This document shows, piece after piece, positions 24,203 through 34,703 of a DNA stretch of 64,000 bases. Source of the DNA: Cinnamomum chago. Its lineage: Eukaryota > Streptophyta > Magnoliopsida > Laurales > Lauraceae. The first letter of the stretch is position 1. Every line of letters begins with the position of its first letter. The stretch covers positions 24,132,501 through 24,196,500 of the forward strand of contig CP142457.1 of NCBI GenBank assembly GCA_038049695.1, in the 5' to 3' direction. Made by a program: the position numbers and the translations under genes. The notes below the pieces were generated by a model, which saw nothing but the letters and a program-made list of their open reading frames with translations, was not told where the DNA came from and searched no databases.

Positions 24203-24547
24203 AGGCTTCTTCCATCGGGTCAGAGCGACGCCTGCACGGCCAAAGCCTATTCCTAGGTATCTGCTCGTCAAACCCACTCCTTTTGGAATTTTCATCAAAA
24301 AAACCCCTCAAAACAATGTTTCTTTCATCGTTTCATTGTTAAAAAAAAAAAAGCAAATCGAAAAATCCAAGTTTAGGAGCTTCTTCCCAAACTTGACCAA
24401 AATTTTCGATCATTGAAACCAAAATTCATGGTTTGAAACAAAATCAGGACCTAGGGATTTCAGCCCTAGTCCACCTCGACTTTTACCACCAAAATGGTTT
24501 TGAGTCAAAATTTACGACCCTCGTGTCTTTAAACAAAAAAATGGTTT
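24203..24547 (+). other. 3' untranslated sequence after pol
   Basis: No gene is visible. The stretch is A-rich and leads into the minisatellites. Nothing else stands out. Confidence 0.6.
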
Positions 24548-24960
24548 TTCAAAAACCGCAAGGAAGCGACGTTCAGTCGATACTTGCAAAACCCAAAACC
24601 GGAAGGATGCGAACCCCATTCGATACTTCCAAAACCCCAAAATTTCAAAAATCGTGGAGACGCAACGTTCCAGTTGATATCCACAACCCAAATTTTAAAA
24701 CAAACAAAAAAACAAAACAAAACAAAGGTTCGAAAAAACCTTAAACTTCAAAAATCGTGGGGAAGCGACATTCCATCGATACCCACAAAACAAAATTTTT
24801 GAAGACAAAAGCAGGGAAGCGACGCTTAGTCGATACTTGCACCCAAATCCGCGAGGAGGCAACATTCCATCGATACTCGCAACCGAATGAGCAAGGAAGC
24901 GACATTCCATCGATACTTGCAATACCATTCAGCAGGGAGGCGACTTTTAGTCGATACTTG
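24548..24960. repeat. Minisatellite with GAAGCGAC...TCGATACTTGC units
   Basis: About eight diverged units carry GAAGCGACATTCCATCGATA followed by CTTGC, with variable A-rich spacers. They lie directly downstream of pol. Tandem repeats between pol and the 3' LTR are known in Tat/Ogre elements and may be a source of satellite DNA. Confidence 0.85.
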
Positions 24961-25547
24961 CATTTTTGAAAACCAAAAACCTGGCTTTCACGCCAAAAAA
25001 CCCGGCTTCCATGCCAAAAATCCGGCTTTCACGCCAAAAAATCAAAAATCCGGCTTTCATGCCAAAAATCAAAATTCGGCTTCCATGCCAACAAAACAAA
25101 ACTCGGTTTTCAAAAAAAAAAATCTGGCTTTCATGCCAAAAACAAAAAATCTGGCTTCCATGCCAAAAAAAAAAGAAATTTCGGCTTTCATGCCAAAAAC
25201 AAAATCTGGTTCTTACACCAAAAACAAAACTGGCTCTCATGCCACAAACCAAATCTTGGCCTTCATGCCATCTCAAAAATTTTGGCTCTCATGCCATAAA
25301 CCCAAATTTGGCTTTCATGCCACCTCAAAATTCGGCTTTCATGCCATCAAAAAAAAAAAAACCTGGCTTTTACGCCAACCAAAACAGAAACCCGGCTTTC
25401 ATGCCAACAAAACAAACTGGTTTTCAAAACAAACCGGCTATAGATGCCATCCAAATCCGGCTATAGATGCCACCCGAAATTTGGCTTTCATGCCGTGAAC
25501 AAAATCTGGCTCCCATGCCAAAACATGTCTCAAAAACTGGCTCCCAT
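24961..25547. repeat. Minisatellite of GGC-N6/7-GCC units
   Basis: About 21 units of the form GGCTTTCATGCC (variants with TTCC, TCTC, TATAG and CACG in the middle) are separated by A-rich spacers of 7-20 bases. GGC and GCC at the ends of each unit are complementary, so each unit can form a tiny hairpin. The middle varies more than the complementary ends. Confidence 0.85.
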
Positions 25548-25786
25548 GCCAAAACAATCATTTGTCAAAAGATTTCTCACAAAATGACAAACTTTTGATC
25601 ACATCCCATTTAGCAATCACTTTAATCACAATATTTAAGTGAGCGTAGGGAAAACAAAAAAAAAAGTACCAAAAAAAATACATGTGGTACCAAAAAAAAG
25701 AAGAAAAGAAAAGTGTTCACAAGCACTACAAAAATGTATACCAAAAAAAAATACATGTGGTATATAAAAAGAGAGAAAGAGGGATC
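25548..25786. other. 3' flank of the antisense gene
   Basis: This is AT-rich sequence with two copies of GTACCAAAAAAAA-TACATGTGGTA. It would be the 3' UTR and polyadenylation region of the minus-strand PMD gene. No gene is visible. Confidence 0.5.
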
Positions 25787-28700
25787 TCAGCCAAAAATGC
25801 CCTCCAGCCAAGCTTTCAGTTCCTCAAGCAAACGCTTGGCTTCATCCGTTAGAGTCTCCAAGGCACGCTTCTTCAAGAATCTGCCATGAGTAGCTGGAGA
25901 AGGCTCTATCCCTTCTGCTACACCAGGAAGACTATCCCGTGCAGTCTGCCATCGTTCATTCTCTCTAGCCTTCCTATTGAGAATCTGATCGGCCTCTGCA
26001 ACTTGGCGAATCAAAGCACTCTCCCTGTCACGAGCCTCTGTTATGGCGGACCACGTACTGGCGACTTGGGCCTTTCGGAGTTCGAGATGCTTCCTTGCCT
26101 CCTCAACCTCTCCATCAAGGATGCTAAGGTCATGTTGCAGCCTGATGATGTCTAACTCCGCTCGGTTCCTCTCCCGAACCAGCTGCTTCCTGCCCTGTGT
26201 AGTCTCTTTCAAATCCGATTGAGCCTTCTCAGCAGGGTTCAGGAACATTTCTTGGAAGAACTGGTCATCAGGATAGCTGATGGTCTCAAACCATCCGTCG
26301 CCTAATGCAATGATCTTATCAACGATCGCCCGGGCGTCCGTAACATCCAGACCAATATCTTCCTCAGCATCTTTGAGAATCTCTTTCACATGCGGAATCT
26401 TGCTACGTGCAACATCCAAGTGTCCAGAAAGGAGGGTCTCAATCCAAGAACTCAAAACCCGCATCACCACCTTCTTCGCATACTGAAGAGATGGGCCAGA
26501 TGAAGACTCACCCTTCTCTGTCGATTGGCTGCCCAAGTCATGTCCCATCGGAAGAGTAACAATAGAACACTTTCCAATCGGGGCCGCTGGAGAAGGAATC
26601 TCAACATGAGGTCTTGCCTCTGCCGCGTCAGAATTGGCTGGAGAAGTCCCAATTACTGGGTCAACTTCTAGCATCCCTGGCTCTGGCTCTGAAGGAAGCG
26701 ATGGACTCTCTTCTGTCACTTCAAAATCTGCCAAACACAAAAAGGTATGAATATGATCTTGTCAAAAAAAAAATCAATGTCAAGATTATCACTATGAAAT
26801 ACCTTCTTCCATGATGGGCGGAGTACTTTCTATCTCCATTTGCTCATCCGAAGCATCGTCGAAAGCCATATCCATAGATGGCTCGAAGTCGGAACCCTCT
26901 GGCAAGTCAGCTGACAAGAAAACAAAAATATGTGTCAGCAAATTCAAAAAAAAAAAAAAAAATCATCATCCTCATACCAGGTGGAGATTCTGGGTCCTCC
27001 CCAGAGTCCCTCAACTTTTCTTCAGATGCCGCAACTGGATCCATCACCGCCTCATCGGCAGGAACCTCGGGCATCACCAAGTTTTCATCTTCTGCAAAAG
27101 AAAGAAAACAACAGATCAAAAAAAAATCCCTCATAAAAGGAAAGAAGCGAAAATAGAGAAGAAGGAAAATCATACCAACATCAGCGGACTCTTCTTCACG
27201 ACTCCTCTTCTCTGGAGGCTCATCAGCATCTCCTGATACCTCCTCAGCAATGGTAGGAGGGACTTCCAGATCAGGAAAGTCTTCGTGGCGTCTCTCTGTG
27301 CGACGCTGTCCTCTCCTCCTCTTTTTTCTACGAGCCGGTCTACTCGAAGTACCTGCCTCACTGTCAAAGTCAGGACTTCCACTTGGCTCCTCACTGGACG
27401 ACCCGCTCCTACCAGTGGACCCCATGGAAGCCTTCCTTCGCTCTGCTTGCATCCAAGTGTCGATCTCGGCTTCCTCCTCCTCGAGCTGTCTCAAGACCTC
27501 AGCAGGTATCTCTTGTGCGGCTCCGGATCTAATGACATCCTGTTCCTCGAGAAAGCCTATCCTATGCTTCTCTCCAGAAAGGAAGAACAAAACTTCCCCT
27601 CGACGGACGCCATCTGATCTACCAAGACCCTTCCCAGGAGATTGCTTGACATTCAGCTCCTTCTTGGAAAGCCCTCGGTACACAGCAAAGCTCTCCACGA
27701 ACCACTTCGTGAAGCCAGCAGTCCGGAAAATGGGCAACTCAGGATAGGAAATCATGGCAGTAGTGTCCTCCGCACTATAGAAAGCCCATGCATTTCTCCC
27801 GTCCTGCAAACCTCCAAAACGCTTCACCATGCTCGAAGGCGCTCCAACAACGCCTTGAGAGAAGCCTAACTGCAACGCAAAACGCGAAGGGACATACGGC
27901 TGGATATCAACAAAAAGATGTCTGCGGTACACCATCGTGCCAACACGTATGTTTAAAAGCCACCTCTTCTCTGCGTTGGTCAAAGAATAGTGTCTTCCCG
28001 ATCCCGCCCTGGTAGAATCTCGGGAGACACCAAAATCAAAAGCCTTCTTCCGCAAATCTGGAGAAAGCTTTACTGAAGATTGCCCAATCTCGACATCCCT
28101 GAATCGTCGGATTCTCAAGCGGGCAGACAAAAGTGAATCGGAAACGGCTTTTCCCTTAGCCAACCGAATCATAAAAGGGTCATCATCCTGAGCAGCGCCC
28201 AAACGGTGGAAGCCAAGACAGTGGTACACATACCACGAATAAAAAATATGGGCTGAAAATACCCTATTCATAGGAAGCCCAAGCCGAACCAGAAAAGCAG
28301 CAGCCTGCAGTTCGGTGCACAAATAGGAGTAAAGAGCAGGCACCAAAGCCAACTGCTCTTCGAACGCCATCTGACAAGCCGGAAATATACAATGCGGCCT
28401 GATGTGTGTTCCGTCTCCTCCAGCAAAAATAGCCTCACCCAGCCAATAAGTGAGGTACGCAGCAACGTCTCTCCGCAGCGCAATGTCGGAGCAAACGGCG
28501 TCTGTACTTGTGAGAAAGTTCTTCAAATTCTCTCGCATGGCAGAAATCTTCTTCCCCGGATTCTTAGTCTTGGCTTCCTGGGTCATACTCTCAGAAGATT
28601 CTTCGTCGCCAAAAAAGTTTGGAGACAAAGAGCTGAAACTCCTCCAACTGCTACACCGGACTTTCAAGCCCTCCTTCTCCCTCAAAAAATCGTAGAAGGC

Positions 28701-30658
28701 GACGAGCTGAAAGTACAAAAGCCTGAACTCCTCAGACTGCTCTTCAAGGACGCTGTCAATCGGCATAAATTCCTCATAGAGTTTGCCGAGGATGGGTAAC
28801 CCGGTAATGGCACTCAGCTCCTTCAAAGAAAAACCAATCTCACCATTCGTAACAATGAAGGTGTTGGTTTGTGGAAGGAAGGACTCCAGCATGGCCATAA
28901 AAGCCTCATCGGAGAAAAATACGGTTTGCCTAAAAGCGCGAACCGCATCAAAAATCTCGGCCTCCTTCAGAATGGCACCGCCGATCTGCAGGATGTGATC
29001 AGTCCACGACTCCCAGCCCGAGTCAACACTGAAACGGCCACGAAGTCGAAAAGGCTTCACCCAATTGCTGCCATCGCCCCTGAAAATGCCAAGGCCCACC
29101 GGTCTCAAATCAACCGATGGATGATCAGATCCTTGGTAGCCGCTGGCTGGCATCAACATGTCCAGACGGACAGGCGACTTCTCTACATAACCAGAAGGAC
29201 CGCCAACAAAAACCCCGGTCTTGACCACAGTGGTCCTCTTCACCCAGCTTGGAGGATCTTCTCTCTTAGAGCAAGTGGGAGAAAGACTCATGATCGAAAT
29301 AGTACGATCAAAAGGCGACCGGGTAGAAATGGTTCTCTCCTCACCATCGGCTGTGTAAGAGAACTGAAAGCATCTCCTTTGATATGACGAGTCATCAGGA
29401 GCTGCATCACCAAAGAAAAAGGTAGGCTTGGGCACAACGCTCTGATCGTCCATGACCCAAGGACGATTGCTTGCCATAATCTTGTAAAACTCCTCATCCT
29501 TGAGACCGATCAGTCGCTGTCTCATCTCATCTCGGTTGAGCGAGTCACACTCTTCCAAGTTTCTCTCCACATACTGGACCTTCTCCCAAGCCTGCTGTAC
29601 AGCAGCATTGGAAGATCTGGCAGATCGACGAGGTGTATCGGTAACGGGCTTCTTACCCTTGTTCGTTCTGGAGGAACTACCTGCAAAGATTGAAAAAAAA
29701 ATCAATCAACAGAATGACAGAATTTTGCTAAAAAAAATCCTAGCGAAATTTTGGCATGACTCCGGGGCAATTCCGAAGAAAAGGGAATCACCCCGAAAAG
29801 AAAGGAAGCCTGAAGATGAGCTCAACATCGCTGCAAGCTCATGATCAATGAAGGATTCTCAAAGAAGACTCGAACTCAAACATTGCTGCGAGATCAAGAC
29901 AGTCTTCTCAAATTTCCGCAAGAATCGGAAAAGAGCTCAACATTGCTGCGAGCTTCAAATCCCAAAACTTGCAAAAAAAAAAGCTCCTCGAAACCCCCGC
30001 AAGACTAAAGAAAGAGCTCAACATTGCTGCGAGCTTCAAATCTCAAGACTTGCAAAAGATTTCCAGGTGTGCATCATCATCATGCTCCCAATTCAATTTA
30101 CCAAAAATCATGCATAAAAGAAAATCATCATGCACTAGATGCTAGGAAAACCTTGACAAAATTTGACCAATTCCAACCCAACTTGGTCAAAATCAAACTT
30201 TGTCTAAGTCAAAATTCATGTTGACTTAACATAGAAACTCTAGCCTTCTATCTTGATGCATCAAACAAAAAAAAATGCATAAACATCTTGAAATGCATGA
30301 AACCTCATTATCATGATGATACAAAAAGGGGAGAAAGGAAAGTTCTTTTTTTAAAAAAAAAAAAGAAGAGAAAAAAAAAAACAGAAAAAAATTATGGGCT
30401 GGCCCACAGGCCGTGGCCCATGGGCCACATGGCCGTACGGCCCAAAGCTGTACGGACATGTCCGTACAGCAGCAAAAAAAAAAAGGAGAAAAGAAAAAAA
30501 AAAGAAGAAGAAAAAAAAAAAAAGGGCGTGTAAAAAAAAAAAGAAAAAAAGAACACGTGCAAAAAAAAAAAAAAAAAAAAAAGAGAAGAAAAAAATGATG
30601 AAACTTTCTTTACATGGAATTTCTTGTAAAAAGAAATAAAAAACTTACTTGAAGCCAT
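25787..30658 (-). CDS. Antisense plant mobile domain gene of the Tat element (5 exons)
   Basis: My model joins 30658-30649, 29680-27176, 27091-26978, 26910-26803 and 26727-25787. All introns are GT-AG and every junction keeps frame, giving 1225 residues and a stop. Exon 1 supplies only MAS and one base of the next codon. Exon 2 holds the plant mobile domain (WESWTDHILQIGGAILKEAE, SFLPQTNTFIVTNGEIGFSL, ELSAITGLPILGKLYEEF, about residues 230-330). This domain is shared by MAIN-like proteins and several plant transposon families; its biochemical role is unknown. Basic (RRKKRRRGQRR) and acidic stretches follow, and exon 5 ends in a long coiled coil (about residues 1060-1225). It lies opposite to gag-pol, between pol and the 3' LTR, the usual place of antisense ORFs in Tat elements. 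It has no lesion although gag-pol has three. A nuclear or silencing-related role is speculation. Confidence 0.88.
29681..30648 (-). other. Intron 1 of the antisense gene
   Basis: The donor is GTAAGT (30648 leftwards) and the acceptor TTTGCAG (29681). It is 968 bp and separates a 10-base coding exon from the rest. It contains four copies of a GAGCTCAACATTGCTGCGAG motif (29817-30035, the last two 81 bp apart), A-rich tracts and a strong palindrome cluster at 30411-30470. Short first exons with a long regulatory intron are common in plant genes. Confidence 0.8.
30411..30470. repeat. Palindrome cluster in intron 1
   Basis: Three perfect palindromes occur in a row: GGCCCATGGGCC (30415-30426), GGCCGTACGGCC (30431-30442) and a 22-bp perfect palindrome at 30448-30469 centred on ACATGT. 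Centres are 16 and 22 bp apart. The cluster is GC-rich in an otherwise A-rich intron. It also contains several TGGGCC/GGCCCA telo-box-neighbour (site II-like) motifs. Confidence 0.88.
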
Positions 30659-30780
30659 GGATGGAGAAGAAAGAAGAACTTGAAGACTCTTGAAGAAGGA
30701 GGATTCTTGATCTTAGAGCAACTCTTGAAGACTTTTGCAAAAAGAAAGCAATAGGAGCAAGAGATCCCACCTCAATTGCT

Positions 30781-30786
30781 TTTATA
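30781..30786 (-). promoter_or_regulatory. TATA box of the antisense gene
   Basis: The minus strand reads CTTCTATAAAAGCAATTG, with TATAAA 123 bases upstream of the ATG at 30658. This gives the antisense gene a promoter of its own, independent of the LTR. The transcription start is expected near 30750. Confidence 0.7.
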
Positions 30787-30799
30787 GAAGAGAGCAAAC

Positions 30800-31804
30800 C
30801 AAAAGAGGAAACAAGAGAAAAGCAAGGAGGAAAGGGCTAAAAATTAGCAACCTTCCCAAAAGAAAAGGAAACTTGGGATATTCTCTCCCAAAACAAAGAT
30901 TCTTTGAGAAATTCTCTCCAAAAAGAAAGGGAATGAGAGATATTCTCTCCCAAAGAAAGATATTTTGAGAGAATCTCTCCCAAAATCAAGGAAACTTGAG
31001 AAAATCTCTCAAAGTAAGGATATTTTTAGATGTTCTCCACCCAAAGGAGATATCTTTAGATATTCTTTACAAAGTGACACCATATGAGATCTAAGCCATC
31101 CTTCAAAGCTTAAGGTCCCATGGGTTAGCCCATATGAGCCAGGTTTGACCACGTAGGCACTAAAAGTGGCTTTTAGTCAAAATTTCTCTTACCAAGAGCG
31201 TACAAAAATGGTCCCATGCCTCTTTTGAGTTGATTGGACCATACCATACAAAAATCCAAGCTTCATGAGTTTCCAAAAATCCAAACCATCCCACCTCATG
31301 AACCAAATTAAGCCAAAATCTTGAAATTGACATTCCACAAAAGCCCAAACCACTCCAATGGACCCAAAATTGTCCCAAAGAGTGAACCAAAAAACCAAAC
31401 CATGGTCCCCTAACTCGCCACATACAGCCTGTTAGGTCACAAGACCAAAACCAAAAATCAAAACCCGACCCCCTAACTTGCCACATACAGCTTGTTGGGT
31501 CACAAGGTCAAAATCAAAACCAAAAACCTGACCCCCTAACCTGCCACATACAGCTTGTTAGGTCACAAGGTCAAAATCAAAACCAAAAAACCAAAACCAA
31601 ATCCAAATCCAAATGTCATTCTCAAAATCTTGCCTTAAGGTGGTACGTGATCCCTCTCACTACCATAAAATCCCCTGGAAGCTCAAAAGGCTACTCCATA
31701 AAAATAAAAAAAATGCTCAAAGACTCTTGGTCAAGTCAGAAGCTCTTCTTCAAGATTCTCTTCGAGGCACATCGACTACAAAAGCTATATCGTCGCTGTA
31801 CCTC
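30800..31804. other. Region between the antisense promoter and the 3' LTR
   Basis: No gene is visible. It includes imperfect repeats of GAGATATTCTCTCCCAAA (30880-31070) and the 63-bp tandem repeat described separately. The part next to the LTR is probably untranslated end of the genomic RNA. Confidence 0.6.
31408..31590. repeat. 63-bp tandem repeat, three copies
   Basis: GCCACATACAGCTTGTTAGG recurs at 31417, 31480 and 31543, exactly 63 bp apart, followed by TCACAAGGTCAAAATC-type sequence. Copies are about 90% alike by eye. Confidence 0.85.
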
Positions 31805-31815
31805 GAAGGGGCATT
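31805..31815 (+). promoter_or_regulatory. Polypurine tract of the Tat element
   Basis: GAAGGGGCATT directly precedes the 3' LTR start TGTTGACACC. It would prime plus-strand DNA synthesis during reverse transcription. Confidence 0.8.
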
Positions 31816-34478
31816 TGTTGACACCAAAAATGTCACTTTGCCTCTTCACACCAAAAGCTACATGGAGCCGCATCCTACCAAAAATAGGCAGGCGCCACTT
31901 CAAGCATCAGATCTTGTCAGAATCGAACAAAAACTGCAAGGTCATTCAAAACAACCAAAAGAAGAGGTACACATGAAGTTTCGGGCCATTCCGACATCAT
32001 TTGGCCTTGCTTCACTTCTCCAACAGCTAAACAAGCGCTCCCGGCGGCGACAGAATCGGAGACACCAAATCTTCGCTCAGGGCCTATGGATGTTCTCAAA
32101 ATATGTCCAAAAGGCTCCATGTCAAGTCTCAAGTCAAACCAGCAATGTTTGACCCATCATCAACTCTCCAACGGCTGAATCAAGCCTACCAGCGGCAGAG
32201 CACCCCGGGACCATGGCACCCAATTCAGAGCTTGCGGATCATCTCAAAATGACTCCAATAGGCTCCTCGTCGAATTTCAGGTCAATCGGACATCGTTTGA
32301 CCAGAAGTCAAAGCTCAGCATCTCTCTCGCAGGAGAAACAAAGGCAAGCGTTTGCATGACTCCAAATGACTTCAAAACTCAAACAAAAGCTTATGGTTGG
32401 TCTTATCTACTGATGAGGAAGCTACCCATCAAATTTCAGGTCAATCGGACATCGTTTGACCAAAAGTCAAAGCTCGACATTTCCCTCGCAGTGAAATCAA
32501 AGGCAAGCATTTGCATGACCCCAAACGGCTTCAAAACTCAAAAGAAAGCCCATGGTTGGTCTTATTTAATGCTCAAGAAGCTTCACCTCAAATTTCAGGT
32601 CATTCCGACATCGTTTGACCCTGTTTCAGCTTCTGGCGGAAAATCAGCAGTTCTGCGCTCGGCTTTTCCCGGAAAATCAGAAACTTTGCAAACCAATTTG
32701 AAAGGATTATCATCATGTTTTTCAGAGGGAAATCAAGCAAAAAATGTGGAGAAATTTCATAGAAAACAAACAAAAAAAACGGAAGCGAAAAACGACGAAA
32801 AACGGCCAGAAACGGGCCCCGGGAAGCAATTTTCCCCCCAGGGTCGCAGAGCCCCGCGACCCTGGGCCAGGCCTGCGACCCTGGGCCATGGTCGCCGGCG
32901 ACCATGGCCCATGGTCGCCGAAGACCATGGGGCCGGCGACCCTGGGAGGTCCGGGGCGCCGATTTCGCCCCGGGACCCCCCGTTTCGTCCGTTTTCGCGA
33001 GACGAGTTGTTCTGTCCCTGTGATTTTTCCAGATTCAGACTTTTGAGGCTCCAAATTCGCCGATATTCGCCAAGATCACAGGAATCCTTCCAAGAACTTC
33101 AAAAACTTCGTTGATCGCCAGCTGAACAACCAAAAAGTGCACTTTCTGCCCGCCCGATCGCGAAATCGACTGGACAGATGCTGCCGGCCCGCTGGTATCA
33201 ACCAATGTCTGAAACTACATGATCATCTGATGTTGATTTACATAAGGATCCATCGATGATCATCGCAAAGGGAATTCCAAGAGACGCAACATGGCCCGCG
33301 ACTCTTCAGCTACCAAGGTGGCCACTTAGTGCAATCAATTGGCCAGTTTATGGCAAGTTAATGCGGTCATTAATCCATTATCTTGAACGGCCCAATCAGA
33401 AGCCTCCGTTCAGGAGTTACAAGTCCAAGCAATCATGGCATTCAAGCCATGAAACTCCTAACATAATGGAGATTAAAGGCGATTAAATGCCCATGACTCT
33501 CCTCCGGCCAATGAAATCCAAGGGTCAGGAGTTACAAAACAAAAAGCAATTAAACTCGTAACTCCTCCCTTAATGAACTTTATTACCATAAAGGCTCATA
33601 AATCACTCCTAAAGGCTACCAAAAGGCCTATAAATAGGAGTCCTCTCCAAGCATTCCAGAAGGGGGACACACACAGAAGGATCCGGGAAAATCGCCACAG
33701 ATCCGGAAAAATCGCCAGAAAATCATTCAAAAATCCTTGGAGAAATCTCTACAACCCTGCTCCTTCAAGAAAACTCTGCTGCAACAAGTTCAACAAGGTG
33801 ATTGAAGCCCCTTGGGGGGCCACCCCCCCCCCAAAGACCACCTCTCCTTCTATCCAACATGGCTAGATGCGGCTTTTCAGCCCGTCTACTCAGCTTTTTA
33901 CCGGATATAGGACCTTATCTTGGTCCTTATCCTCTAAAAATCTGAGGTTGGAGCCAAGCCAAGAAATCAAGCACTATGTTCTCATCTGAAGGACGATGGC
34001 GGAGCCCATACATGACTCGCGACCATCGATCTGAACGAGCCCTCCCACAATCGCATGAGAAGTTAGATTCCTTTTTCTTACTTTTCTGTTGTAAATTGTA
34101 TTTTTTCTAAAGAGACAAAAAATCACATCTCTTGTCTTTCATTATTGATAAGATTTGTAAATCGCCTTTCATGGCAAAATCGCCTCCAACGGCACCAAAC
34201 CGCCTTCTACGGCACAAAAACGCCTTTCACGGCATTCAAACAAAACTGTCTCTTTTATTAAAATATGTATGCAATGGAAAACTAGAAAAAAGTTTCATTT
34301 CCCTTTTTACTTGTGAAGGTGGATCTCCGGATCACCATTTCTAAATTCCAAGTATTAAAGAGAAATTGGCATACCCGTACAAAAAAACTGATGCCCGCTT
34401 TTCCTTTTTCCCTCCACCATACCCCGTCAGCCCCGGGGCGGAGGCAGCTTTGGAAAAAGACAAAAGCCGGGACCATCA
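31816..34478 (+). repeat. 3' LTR of the Tat element
   Basis: It is 2663 bp and matches 10778-13418 apart from about 13 substitutions, one C in a homopolymer and a 23-bp indel. The TATA box is at 33629-33635. The palindromic island (about 32836-32957) contains a perfect 22-bp palindrome at 32886-32907 that the 5' LTR lacks. The TSD GTAAC follows at 34479-34483. Confidence 0.95.
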
Positions 34479-34703
34479 GTAACCATGAATTTAATTCATG
34501 GGATCCATTCACATAACATACACACATTGTGACCATTATAGCCGGATCAGTAACTCAGTCACTGCAAAACAAGGGTTAGATATTTCGCTACAAAACATGG
34601 GTTACTTACAGCAATAGCAGACCATGTTTACTTATAGCAACCTATGATCTTACTATGTTTGCTTCAATCCATACGCAGTATCAAGATCGGCTCTAATACC
34701 AAT
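34479..34703 (-). other. Copia leader, right part, with primer-binding site
   Basis: This is the continuation of the copia leader after the Tat insertion. The reverse complement of the initiator-Met primer-binding site (TGGTATTAGAGCC on the minus strand) lies at 34689-34701, two bases from the 5' LTR. It differs from the common TGGTATCAGAGCC by one base. Confidence 0.85.

Larger units (their letters stand above)
10778..34478 (+). mobile_element. Tat-lineage Ty3/gypsy retrotransposon with antisense PMD gene
   Basis: This 23.7-kb element has LTRs at 10778-13418 and 31816-34478, a perfect GTAAC duplication (10773-10777 and 34479-34483), a primer-binding site at about 13422 and a polypurine tract at 31805-31815. 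Order: 5' LTR, long leader with 166-bp tandem repeats, gag, protease, G-patch, reverse transcriptase, RNase H, a second archaeal-type RNase H, integrase, two minisatellites, an antisense spliced PMD gene, a 63-bp tandem repeat and the 3' LTR. The second RNase H and the antisense ORF are marks of the plant Tat lineage. The LTRs differ by about 13 substitutions by eye (roughly 0.5%), so it is young, yet its pol is broken in three places. Confidence 0.95.

Noticed and set aside
24887..25498. 203- and 166-residue plus-strand frames rich in K, F, P and HA
   Set aside because: They translate the GGC...GCC minisatellite; repeat-driven open frames with no other support.
30226..30658. Lysine- or phenylalanine-rich frames
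   Set aside because: These are low-complexity poly-A/T tracts in intron 1 of the antisense gene.
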